64,000 bases of DNA from Promerops cafer (taxonomy: Eukaryota > Chordata > Aves > Passeriformes > Nectariniidae). A program made the position numbers and the translations under genes. Positions 37,005 to 49,000 of this stretch are shown piece by piece. The stretch lies in the NCBI GenBank assembly GCA_013398275.1, contig VZSE01001754.1, forward strand, positions 63,914 to 127,913. Reading direction: 5' to 3'. Under the pieces are notes generated by a model that was not told where the DNA came from, made no database searches, and saw nothing but the letters and a program-made list of their open reading frames with translations. Numbering within the stretch: the first letter of the stretch is position 1; each line of letters opens with the position of its first letter.

Positions 37005-40000
37005 AGCCAGGCAGTCCTTTACTACGCTGCGGTTTCTGGCGTGCCTCTTGCTAGAGGATGTTCCTATACTTTCCAGATGGGTTGTTTTGTAATAACAAAT
37101 TCTTCATGGCCCAAGAAAATATGTTTCCAAATTGGTCTTGTATTGAGAAATACTCTGTGTTTTGGATGGATAAAAATACCTTGGATTGCAGTTGTAAGGC
37201 AGCAGTTTGACAGTACAACACTTGTAGCTGTGGAGTCCTTTGTGTACAATGGGGTGCACGACTAACTCTCCTTAGCTTCAGCATTTTTGTCTTTGCATTA
37301 CCATTTTCCCCCATAATTGTTATTGGGATGGGGCTTGATCCGCTGTTGGTTTGAGTAGATTTGTCTGTCATGTTTTATACAAACAGATAGAGGTTATTTG
37401 CAAAATTTCTTTTTTATGGTTTATTGTTTCCAGTGAAGAGGTGATGATCTTTGAAAGCATGGGAAGGATCTGAAGGTGTCATGTTTTGATAAGGAGACTT
37501 GGGAGGGAGGGTCCCTGAGTAGGGACACCTTGGGGGATTTGTGGGCCTCCTATGCCATAGTAGATAAGCTGGTAAGAATCAGTGTTTACTCATCAGTTAT
37601 TTTGTTCTTTCCAATATTAGAATTGACGATTAGCAGTTGTATTCATTGACAAAAATCCTATTACTTCAAAATTCCCTGAATCAAGACTGGTTTGCCCATT
37701 AAAGAGAATTGAACAGATTGTGGGATGGATGTAGGAAGGAATTGGGAGAATTTTATAGTGATTTTTGAAACAGTTCTGTAATGGTGGTCTTAAAGTAGAA
37801 CAGAAGATGAAGAATTTTAATTTTTTCATATTCTTAGGTATCATCTGAGAGTCTCTGCTTAGTGACTGGCTTTGAAGCATAAACCAGAAAAGCTACCACC
37901 TAATTAGTCATTCCTTTCATTCCCTTTTTAAATCTCAGGCCTTACTCTTTGATTGCTGTGGATTTCAGTCCTGCAGAAGCAAACAAAATCAATCCTAACT
38001 GTAAATGTCACCAAACTGTTTTTCATGTTTTGACATAAATTAATAACATTCTCTTAAAATATTGTCTCAATTTTGAAAACCTTTATTAAAATTAATAACT
38101 TGTCTATTTGGTCAATAATGAGGATAGATTGAAATGTGTAGTTTTTTCATGGGCCCAACTCTTGCGAGTAGTCACAGACATTAATGTTGTAGTTGTCAGT
38201 TTTTTGCCATCTGTTTTCTCCAAATGTGTCCAAAACCAATGTGTAGTCGATTTAAGTTTTCTTAATTATTTTCTTCTAACTTCTTACATAAAGTTTTGCA
38301 GTATACCTGTATGTAGGATTTTTTTTTCTTTTGTTTAAAAGCTATAGAACAGGAAATTCATACAGAATTCATTACTGAATAATGACCACATCTCAAAGAG
38401 TGCCTAGCTCAAATTTGTGTGAAAACACCCTCTCTGCTTTTCAACTTTGTCTTTCTCTTTTGAAACAAATGTTGCTCAAAACCAAGTGGCTTTTGTCTTA
38501 TCTTTTACTGATTTTGGAAATATGTTCAAGTAACTTATGTGTATCTAATTTAGGGGAAGAGGCATGAAGTGAGCAGGTGGCTTTTGGGTATTTTTGCATT
38601 AGTTTTAGCTTCTGTTTCAATGCCTGCTGGAGCTCAACCATTCACGATTCATAATTCCTCTGTGAGTGTGACTTTTCGGTTTCATTTTCTGGGATCTTTG
38701 GCCTGCAAGCTTCTTCATCTTGTTATACAAACTTCAAAGGCTGCTTTGTGCAGCAAGATCTTGCTGTTGACTGCCTTGTAAAGCTGGGTGTTTCCACTGC
38801 TTCTGGTGGTACTGTGAGAAGGGAAAGTTTAACTGGAAGCATTGCCTGTGGTTTTGGGGGCTTGATGGGAGCATGGTGAGGATGCAGCTGTGTGCATCAT
38901 CCTGCACTCATGTACAGGCTGTCTCCCCCTGCCCCTGCTGAGAGACCTTGGCTTTGTCTTTGGGTAAATCCAGGTGCTGAACGTAACCAAATACATTTTC
39001 TAGGGTGTGGCAGTGGTTATGTACAACTTGATACATGCTGCTTTTTAGCTTTTAGCATTCCCACATGAAAAGACTTCCTGAAGGCTTAAATGAATTGCTT
39101 CTGAAATACTCCAAGTGCGGAAATGTTGTCTACTTAAGAATAACAATGAGACAAAAGTAAATCATGATGAAAAGAATAACAACACAAAAAGCTTTGGAGT
39201 ATATTGTATTAATGGACAATTTAGCCTTAGTAGCAGCGTTGCACAGATCACTTTAGTTCAGTAGATGAAACAAATTTAAATCTCCTGAGTCCTCACTAAT
39301 TACACCACAATGAGTAGCTATAGAAACATCAATGCAAAATGTGGTTGTAATACTGCAATACTTCTGAGCTGTGTTTTGTACACAAATTGAGGCATTTGCA
39401 TTTGTGGCTCTCGAAACAACTGTAGCAGGGCCCCTTCCTGAAAGAATGTAATGGGGTTTGTAAGCAACATCTCTTTGGTCCTCCTGGGATCTTGGCTGCT
39501 CTGGTTCTCTCTGCAAATGCTGAGATTTTTTTTTTTTTTAATTCAAGAAGACTGTGGGAAAGGTGCACTCTAAGGTGCTTGTTACTGCCACCTTGCTCTT
39601 CTGAGAGCTTACACCATTCCAGCCAGTGGAAGGGCTCATTGGCTTGAATAAGAGTGCAGGATCCAATCCTGAGTAATTTAAAAATTTCTGTGCTGGATAG
39701 ATGCATTTTGACTTATGTGTTGGTCTATATATATTGACTTGTTTGAGAAAGGAATCATCTGTCATGATCATAACTGACAAAAGTCAAACTGAAGTAAACT
39801 GTTTCAAAGGAAATGAAAACTGACATTGTCACTTGTTTATATAACAAAAAAAAAAATCATTGTGCATGCTAAGAGTTGGACTTGGAAAGGATGTGTTGAC
39901 GTGATTAATTAAATTCTCTGTTTCATTGTTTCTTTTTGCACATCCAGGATGAGTGAAGCAGGGAACAACTGGAATTTATTTTGCTCAGAGGCAGGGATCA

Positions 40001-41099
40001 TTTTCTGATAACACTAGCTTTTTGCATATTCCTGTTTGATTCCCTTCTGTCTTCATCCCTCTTCAGCTCCTTCTCTGTCTTTCAGATGTCTTGCAGCCTG
40101 GTACCAAGTTTGACTGATTCTTTTGTGCAAAATTCATTCTGACCTAGGTTCCTATGGACTGTGATCAAGTTACCTCTTTATGTTTACCCGAGAGAGGATT
40201 AATACCTGCATTGTTCTCTAGTGAAAATAGGTGAAGCTTGTTTCCTGCTTTTTCTTTTTTAAAAAAGTCCCATTTTATGCTTCTCCCCAGCTGTGTTTGT
40301 GGAGATCTCTGGGGCTGACAAATGTAATTGCTGCCTTGTTTTGTGCTGTAGCAGCTTTCAGTGGTCACGTCCCTGCTGTGAACTATGGGTGTTGGTGAGT
40401 GATCCCATCCCTTTCCCAAACAGTGCTGAATGCTTCTTGTTTGTGCTGGTGTGAGGCAGTCTCCTCTGAGGTGATCTGATGGGACGTCCTCTCTGTTCTA
40501 TGTGGAGCAGCCCTGGAGCTTCCACATAGTCTGCAGGCTGTGTTCACTCTCTGCAGCATCCTCTGGTCACAGCTCCTGTTGTGTGCTGGTGTGATCTTGC
40601 TCCATGACCTGGGGCTGCTCCCTGTGCATCCTGACAGTGTGATCTCTGTGGATGCCTGTCCCCTCTAAGCTGTGTTAGTGTCAAGGTACTGGATGAGACC
40701 TGCTGGGTTGACTTCTCTGTGTAGTGTGGCAGGAAGGATGATTGTTGTAAAGGTGATGGTACCAGTCCTGCTGGGTTGGCATGGAACATCTCAGGGTAGA
40801 GCAGTTCACCTTGGTGATCCATAACTGACCCTGGGATATGGTCCTTGTACCAAATTTTTTGACATCTTTACCCATGTGAACTTGAATGATTTGCTGCCAA
40901 TACTAGCTGAGAGCAAACTGATGTGGATGACTGGGGTGGTGGTGTCAATACCCAGTTTTGCACCCCAGTGCAGCGGTACAGATGCAGCCAGGAAAGATGA
41001 GCTGTTGCTCTGAGAAAATGAGGAGCTATTAAGGTTTATAGGTTCCCTGTGTCCTGCTGTTTGGTCCTGTGTCCTGACAGGCTGTGTGGTAGATGAGAG

Positions 41100-41250
41100 C
41101 TGGATTTGATTTCCAGCTTAACTACTAGAATTCTGGGGGACTGGGGAATGTCACTTAACCTTTAAATTTCAGCTTACCCTGTTTCAAGACAACCATGATG
41201 GTACTGACTTTGATTTTATAGTGCTTTCAGATCTCAAAGGGGCTGTAAAA
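41100..41250 (+). mobile_element. MIR-like tRNA-derived SINE, diverged
   Basis: The order of strings follows MIR: 'GGATTTGATTTCCAGCTTAA' (a GGTTCAATTCCCAGCTC-type box B region), 'GGAATGTCACTTAACCTTTA', 'TTTCAGCTTACCCTG', then 'GATGGTACTGACTTTGATTT' and 'GTGCTTTCAGATCTCAAAG'. MIR copies are few and old in birds. A second MIR-like string in the opposite sense, 'GGTGGGGAAATTGAGGTTCT', follows at about 41,300. Confidence 0.55.
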
Positions 41251-42968
41251 AAGGCCTGCAAATGGGTGTGACAGCTCAGAGTCTATGCAATTAGTCAGGT
41301 GGGGAAATTGAGGTTCTTAGTGATGCCATAATAACCAAATTACTTGCGTTTGAGGTAAGTGGTCAAGTTTCCTGCTGGCAAAAACCATTAGGGTTTTCCT
41401 GCCTTGCTCTGTTTTGTGGGTTGTGATCATTTGCCTGTGACCTTGAAAGCATGACTTGACTGTTGCCTGCTCTTCAGATGGTTGCCAGGGCTTCAGATGC
41501 TATTGTTGATCTTTGTCTCTCCTTTTCCCACCCTCACAGTGCTTTTTGGCATTTGACCTTCTACTGTGATTATCAAATTTGTTACTGAGAAATGATGATT
41601 GTTCAAAGAGACTGAGTCATCTTCTGCATTAGATATCCTTGAAATTTCAGTGGTCTGGATTTGATATCTGGAGGGGGTACTTCTGTCTCCTCAGCTCCTT
41701 CATCCTGGTGTTTAAGAACATCAGTTGTTTGTCCAATCAAACAGTGTTTTCAAGTGGCAGTACAGTCTGGTTCAAATGGGTCATATCACCATAAACAATA
41801 AAAAGAGGTGGAAAAGAGAATGAGGAAGATCATCCCTAGAGAAAAGCCTTCCCTCAGTCTTTAGAAGTTCTTGTGACAGAACTCTTGGCAGGAAAACAGA
41901 AGAGGTGAACACCTTTGCAGTGGAGAGCAGAAAGGCTCAAGCACTGAGATCAAAGGAAGGAGCAGAGCTGAAATCCTCCCCTGTGGAGGAGCAGGCTGCA
42001 CCTTTCCATGGTTGGCTGATCAAAGGGAGTGCTGCTTTGGGTGGGTAGGACAGGAAAAACCCTTGCCTGTGTTCCTTCTCCCTGGGAAAATCAGCAGGCT
42101 CATACAGGTGGGCTCTTAATGGGGATTCCATTCTCACATCTTTGGTTACTGGCAGCTGCCTGGGAAAAGATGATGTGCCAGCCTGCATTTTTCCTCCCAA
42201 AATCAATATTGGAGCATGCTGATAGAAACGGTGGGAGCAGAAAGATTGCTTCTTGTCAGCTAATGATCAGTGCCCTGCCCATCTGTGAGGGAGCACTGTG
42301 CTGTCCTGCTGGGTTCTCCCACGTTCTGTGCAGGGAGCTGCTGCTGTGCTTCCCTGGTGCTGGCAGCCTCCTGGTCCTGCAGTGTGCCAGGAAGAAATTC
42401 TCTCCACACCCTCTCTGGTGCCTGCTGTTGAAGCTGTGGGCCATGTTATTGGGGCTGCTGAAGCAGTCAGTGGTAGATTCAGACCAGTGATGATGCTTGG
42501 CCTTGGGGAAACTGGGGAGATGATTTGAAACATGGGCTCCTGTTTTGAGGATGGCTTGTATGAGTTTTGCATGCTGAGAGCATCCTTGAAGCCTAGTGGG
42601 AGGCACAGCACAGGGATTTGGTTTTGATTCAGGGATCCTGAATACCCTGAGCATATTGTTTAGATTATTTGATCAGATCAGACCAGACAAAAGTGTTTGA
42701 CAGTAACCGATGTAATTGGCAATTATTAGACTTCAGGCTTATGAAGAATGCAAAGACTTGGCAACATTTTTAGAATCATGTTTTGGTGATGAAGCTGAAA
42801 TGAGTGAGTTCTTGATCACAAGGAGCTCAGGAGCAGTTCGGTATTCCTGGCACCACAACTAAGAATCACAGTCTTCTCTGGGAAACAAAATTGTCACTCC
42901 ATGGGTGTCCTGTGAACTTTTCTTCAATTCAGCAAAAGCTATGATAACTTTTTCTTTATTTTTTACAG

Positions 42969-43080
42969 CAATGCTGAGTGACAATAACTTTGTGAAGCTG
43001 AAAAGCGATCATTCACCTCCTGTGCAATGGTGTAAGGTGGCTGCACATGAAGATGAGAAGACCAAGCTGGTTTTTAAAAG
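42969..43080 (+). CDS. ST3GAL5: ST3GAL5 exon with downstream start Met and cytosolic tail
   Basis: The acceptor TTTTTTACAG ends at 42,968 and the exon opens CA-ATG. With a G from an upstream exon, GCA-ATG would read Ala-Met, matching the Ala-Met found at this point in the mammalian long form. The coding part is MLSDNNFVKLKSDHSPPVQW followed by CKVAAHEDEKTKLVFK plus two bases. The donor used here is AAAAG|GTACTC (43,081), because only it keeps the frame into the transmembrane exon. A stronger-looking GTAAGT sits ten bases later. Confidence 0.85.
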
Positions 43081-46000
43081 GTACTCGCAAGTAAGTGTCA
43101 TTGCCATAGCTACACAGAGGACAGTTGCTCTCCCTCCAGCCTGGGCAATTACAAAATGGATGCAGAAATCAAGGCATGGGATTACCACAGGCTGTGAGTG
43201 GAGGGTTAAGCACACAGCTTTCCGTGGGACACTGAAAACACTTTGTGGAGCCCAGGATAACTTATTGCAGTACCTGTTTTCCCAAGGCAAAGTGAGATCC
43301 TAGTACTTCACTCACAAGTATTTCCCATCTTTTTGTGTGCAGATAAATAACAATGCTGAGATTTCTGTACAGTCTGATAACTGAGGGAATGGAAGCCCAG
43401 TGGATGTTGAGTGGGTATCCTGGGGAGGTGTTTTCATATAGTTATTTTGTTATGAAGACTTTTGGAATGCTACATCAAAAACCTTACTCCATTGTTTATA
43501 GCTTGACATAAAATTAGAATTAAAGGGTGCGTGCACACGTAGATCCAGGACCATATTTTATACCTAAAACGTTCACTACTGTGATGCCACATGAATTTTT
43601 AGGTCTTGAAGCTAAAAAACCCAAAGACAAACTGTTACATACACAGGTGGATATAACCTGAATGGTGCAACCCCAGCTGAATCTGAGGATACTTGATAAA
43701 CTTCTGGAGGAAAACCAACCTCATTTGTCAGCTGTGCATCTCCTGCTTTCTGCCTGTTGGCTGATCTCCAGGGGTTGCTGCCTAACATGCTAATGAAGCT
43801 CTTAGATCACCTATTAGTGAAAAATGTAATTTAGTGAAGTGAGATGTGAGAACAGTCCTGCTTTTCCAGTGGTCACTTTGTTTGCAGCCTGTACTGCACA
43901 CTGAGTGCTGGGATTGCATCTATTAGTTTATATATTACAAGCTTTAAAAAAAAAATTGGAAATCTGTATTAACTTCATCTGAGTTTCAAGAACTGGGCAC
44001 TTAATGACTTGTACATTTTTTAAAGACATTTAAACAAATGTACAGTCCTTAGGAAACAATAGGAAGTGAAAATCAATAAGAAAGCTCAAGCTATATTCTT
44101 GAGCAACAACCACAACTTAAAGTAAATAATGATGTAAGTATTCTACAGATGGGTGTAAACATGAGCTAAGTGACTTTTTGGATATCAACAGTGGTATTCT
44201 TTAGGAATGAGAAATTAGAAGATCAAAAATATGAATAGTCTGTTTTTCAATTTTAAAGTTGGTTGGACTTTTTCTGCTGCATGTTTTGGGGGTGTGAGTA
44301 ACTAAGGCTTTTCAGCATGAGCATCTATGTTCTGCATTCTGGCCTACCAGTGAGTTGAAAGTTTTGTTTCAGTGGTGGCCATTGGCCCAAAATCATGCAG
44401 TTTGAAGTTCCAGCCCATTTTTCAGCTTGCATGGAAATATGTTTTCTAAGATATGACCTCTAAAGAAGAAAAAAAAGTCACTCTTGGTTTCATTATGTTG
44501 GGAGAACTGTTTGACTCATCAGAGATGCATTTAAAGTATATGATGCAGGCATTTTCCTTATCTAGGCATCTCTGTGTATACTTTCCTGCAGATAACTTTG
44601 AAGAGTTATACAAGACTTGAAGTGAACAAAGCAATAGGGAATTTTTTGTTTGATTCAAATGCAAGTATTTACATGAAGTTCAACTGTCTTAAGTTTGCTT
44701 AAAAATATTGATTTAATAGTTGATTGAACATCAGAAAAAATATTTTTTTGTTTCTCTCTCCTACCCCTCACTGTCCTGCTTGTTTTTAGAATTCTTGCAC
44801 TGTTTGTGGTTGGAGGGTGCTTCCTTTATATCCTCAAATTACGTTTTGGCCCTGAGGAATGTGACAGAACCAAAATGCCCCATGTGGACCTCGATCGTGT
44901 AAGGGTTGGTATTTTTTGGCTTTTTTTTCACTTGGCTTAAAAAAAAAGTTATTACTTGACAATACAAGACTTATGGGGCTCGACAACAAAGAACTAGAAT
45001 GCTGAAATTATCTATTGAGCAGAAGTATATTTTACTTAATTTCATGCCATAGACATTCTGGTTTTTGTTAAATGACAATAGAAGCACATAGAGAAACTGA
45101 GTTTTTAGGGGTGAAATTAGATAACTGTGACTTTAAAATTTGAAGTGGACATGTCATCATCCCATTTTGTCAGTGCAGATGACACTGGTGATCAGAAGAT
45201 TGATGCAAATAAAAAGTAACATATTAAAAAAAAACCCCAAAACAACCCAAACCTAACATACTAAACCAAAGGGCTTTTTTTTTTTTTTTAACCTGAGCCA
45301 GTTTCCCAGTCTTTGCCTTATAATTGCTCAGATGTTTTTGGAATCACAGGGCAAATGTCCAGGAGGGTACAGCTATTATTTCATTTATTCATTCAAAGTA
45401 GCAGCTACTTCCTTTAGTTACAGTTTTGCATGCAGCTTTTAAAGAGGTGTTACAGACACCGCTAAAGCCTTTGCTACTTACCCTGTTTGCACTTTGACAG
45501 AACTTACCTGGCTTAGGGCTGTTACATTTCTGTCTTTGAATGTCTCAATGCTGAAAGGCAACTTCCAGCAGAAACCCTGGCTTAAGACAGTCTCATCTTA
45601 GCATTACTGCACGTGCAATCATCTTCAGTGCGTATCTTTCCCCTTCTGAGCCTCTTTGCCTACCCTTTTTTCTCATTTGACTTAGTTATTTTTTCAATAA
45701 CATTCTTGATTCTGAAGAACAAAAGCAAAAGCAAAACCCGAAGACTTCATGGACTGTTTATTGGTGTCTCAAAAAGTACATCATGAACTTGCTCAGTTGT
45801 GCTTTGCCCAGTGTGGTGTTTATGCAGAAACCTTCATAATGGTGGTAGAGGAAGTTCTGTAGCTCAATCTTGGTTAAACCCGCCCCCCCCACCAAAAAAC
45901 CAGCAGCAGAACTTCCCTCCCTGTTCCCTCAGATACACACTATTGTTCCTTAACAGTAGAGGAGAACTAAATTAGCAGTAGATTTGAATCTTGTGTCTCT

Positions 46001-49000
46001 GACCCCTGTGTTTGCTCATGGTTTTTTTTTTAATTACAGTGAAGGAACCTTACCAGCTTGCCACTACAGATTTCTGAAAATGTACACTAATAGTGTTTTG
46101 TTTTTATTATGAGATGGATCAATGTGTAGTTTTGTCTGTCACTTTAATCTTTTTATGCAGTATGGAACTGTAGTATCTTATTTTGGTGGCTAGTCTTTGA
46201 GAGAAAGCCCAAAAGACCCTCACCTGGCATTCCTTTTAAAGTCATGTTCTAGTCATTAGCACTTTAGCAATATTTATGGAAGAAGTGTTGCTTCATTCTG
46301 ATGAGTAAGCGAGTCCAGCTGCTGTTGCACAGAACTTTTACCCAATGGATGTGTCTCTGGTGGAATCTCAGAGCAGAGCTCAGGTCATGCAGTTGAGCAG
46401 AGTGGAATTCCACTTGCTGCTAAATTAGACAGGTAGAGGTATGTCTAGATTTTTTTATTTGGTGTTGCAAATGGAAGTACAAACGGCTCATTTTCACATA
46501 GTACTTCTACTAGCCTAATCTATTCTTCAGAAAATCTCATATCTAGATTTGAGGGATTGAGTGGAGAGGAATTTCTCTGCAGGTTTTCACTGTGCACTGG
46601 CTCATACCTACATTTGAGTAAATGCTTTAAAATTGTTGTACTTCCACACTGGAGTATAACTTCCACACTTGCTTTATAACCCCTGTGTTTGCTAAACTGC
46701 TGGTGGCCAGCTGGTGGCCCACATTCCGAGGGCTCTGTGCATTCCTGCAGCTGGCTCTCCTGGCTGAAATCCGTGTGTTTTGTTTCAGAGGGCGCAGCAA
46801 TTCGCCAGAGCCGCGCTGCAGGAGCAGTGCCGACCTTCTCACGCGAAGAAAGAGATGGGGAAGTTGTTTGCAGAGAAATACAGCATGAACATATCTCCCT
46901 TTGTAAGGAAAAATATAAATGAAGATGAAGATTTATTTCAATATGAACCTCCATTTGGATTTCACAAGTTCTTTGATAAACTCAAAGATCTCCTTGAGCT
47001 CTTACCTGAGCATGATTTACCAGAAGATTTGAAGTCAAAGCACTGTAAGCGCTGTGTTGTTGTTGGCAGTGGTGGAATTCTTCATGGATCAGAGATGGGT
47101 CACTTACTGAATCAGTTTGATATTGTTATAAGGTATGTCCTTTCCATTTAAGGACTCCAGCTGCTCCATCATTACTTTATGAGCCAGCATTGTTTTTTAA
47201 GGGGAAAATATCTCCAACACTGATGCACTTATAAGACTGTTTCTGAAAGTGCTTTTGAGAAGCTTACACGTGACTTGGTGGAATTTGAAGTCTTAGGAGC
47301 AAAATAAACTGTCACGTTTACAGGAAAGGAATTCAGTGTAATTATTTGTGGACTTCAGGTACAAAAATCACATGGGCAGAAACTAGATAGAAACTAGTGA
47401 CATCATAGACAAGTAGACAGTACTTGGTTTATCCCTTCACATTTTAAAGCTTTCAAATCTTAAACTTCAGGACTTAAGGACTCACCTCTGCTTTTTTCCT
47501 CATGGCTAGTTTGGATGCTTTGTGAAAGATTTTTTTATGACAGCTAATTCAAACACAATAAAAATTAATTGGTGTTTCAGTACACAGTTTGCTCACACAC
47601 TTTATAGCACAGTTATCTTCCCTTATCTTTACAAGGTCAGTGACTGCTTTCTGTGATTGCCATGATTTCTGACATCTGATTTACATGCTTTATTTCTGCC
47701 TTCTGAACATTACAGTTTGAACCTTCTTCTTGTTTTGAATCACATAAAGTCACAAATAAAATTAATACAAGCATTTTCCCAACTTGTTTTGTAAACTGAG
47801 GCTTGCTGATTTTATTAAGGGAATATTCAATTGAATTAATAGCCCTTATTCAAGGTAAACAAACCTTGTTAGCATGTGGAGGGGCTGAGAACTTGCATTA
47901 GCTGTCCTCTGAAATTAGGGCTGGCAGGATGAAGGTGGTATTTCTGTTGATGCAGAAAAGTTTGCAGGACTTGAGCTATTCTGCAGAACTTATGGAGGGA
48001 GATGATGCCATTCTTGTCAGCAGTGTGCCAGCATCTGAAGTTTTTGGTGAGCTGGAAATGATATAAACCCACAGGATGCATTACATTGCATTGGAGGGAT
48101 AATTTGAATGATTTTATTGTGTGGAATACTCATGAGTGTGTGTATATATATAAATATACATATATATTATATATATATATGAAAAAGATAACACAGGCAA
48201 CTTTGTGTTTTCTTCCTCTTCCACTTTTAAGCCCCTTTGAGTTGACACAAAGCAATAGATATGGAATTCTGCAGTGCTGTCTTAAGTCACTTTACTCTTC
48301 AAGCTTTTCTTTCCCAAGTTCTGCACTTGTGCCATTTAATCTAGAAATAGAATTGGCTTCCCCCCAAAGATAAGGGCTGGAAGAGTGTGTGAGGCAAGAA
48401 CATGGGGGTTGTGAGAAACACCCTAGTCTGTTCTGTTAAAAATCTATGGACCAAATAACAAGTTTTTGCTTAGTATCTGATATTTTAATGAGATTGTAAC
48501 CTGTTTATTTAACACCTCTCCATTGTGGGTTTCTTTTCCCCCAGGTTAAATGATGCACCAGTTCAAGGCTACACGGATCATGTTGGTAACAAAACAACAA
48601 TACGGTTGACTTACCCTGAAGGAGCCCCCCTTTCTGAACACGAGTATCCTCCTGCAAGCTTGTTTGTGGCTGTTCTGTTTAAAAGGGTTGATTTCAATTG
48701 GCTTCAAGCCATGGTAAAAAATGAGACCTTGGTATGTAATGTGACAGTCTCACGTACCTGTATTTTTGTTTGTTTTGTTTTCTAATGCTTTAAGAAGCTG
48801 ATTGATCTGTTGCTTCCTAGTTTATCGTGCTGAGGATCTTTTATATAACCTTGTGGGGGTTTTTTAGCTCCATCTCCTAGTTACCCTTGGACCAGCATTT
48901 GTGTTGAAGCCCCTTGCTGACAGTAACACTACTTTTTTGTAGACATATTGGTGGTTTGCACCAGGCTGACATACTGAGTATTTGCTGAAGTGGAATTCAT

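Larger units (their letters stand above)
32536..42968 (+). other. ST3GAL5 intron 1 (inferred)
   Basis: About 10 kb without a recognisable exon. It contains a CR1 fragment (36,650-37,004), a MIR-like SINE (about 41,100-41,250) and an unclassified moderately GC-rich stretch (about 40,440-41,010) with no match I could name. Frames up to 153 codons (42,029-42,490) and 132 codons (minus strand, 42,256-42,654) have no recognised domains. It is called intronic only because the promoter is inferred at about 32 kb. Confidence 0.5.

Noticed and set aside
38569..38781. Frame starting MSRWLLGIFALVLASVSMPA, which looks like a signal peptide with an AxA cleavage site
   Set aside because: The start is GTG, the frame is only 70 codons with no Kozak ATG, and nothing after the hydrophobic part is recognisable. 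Hydrophobic stretches are common by chance in T-rich intron DNA.
46520..46954. 144-codon minus-strand frame and 67/77-codon + frames over the ST3GAL5 sialylmotif L exon
   Set aside because: They are antisense or shifted shadows of the conserved coding exon at 46,789-47,132.
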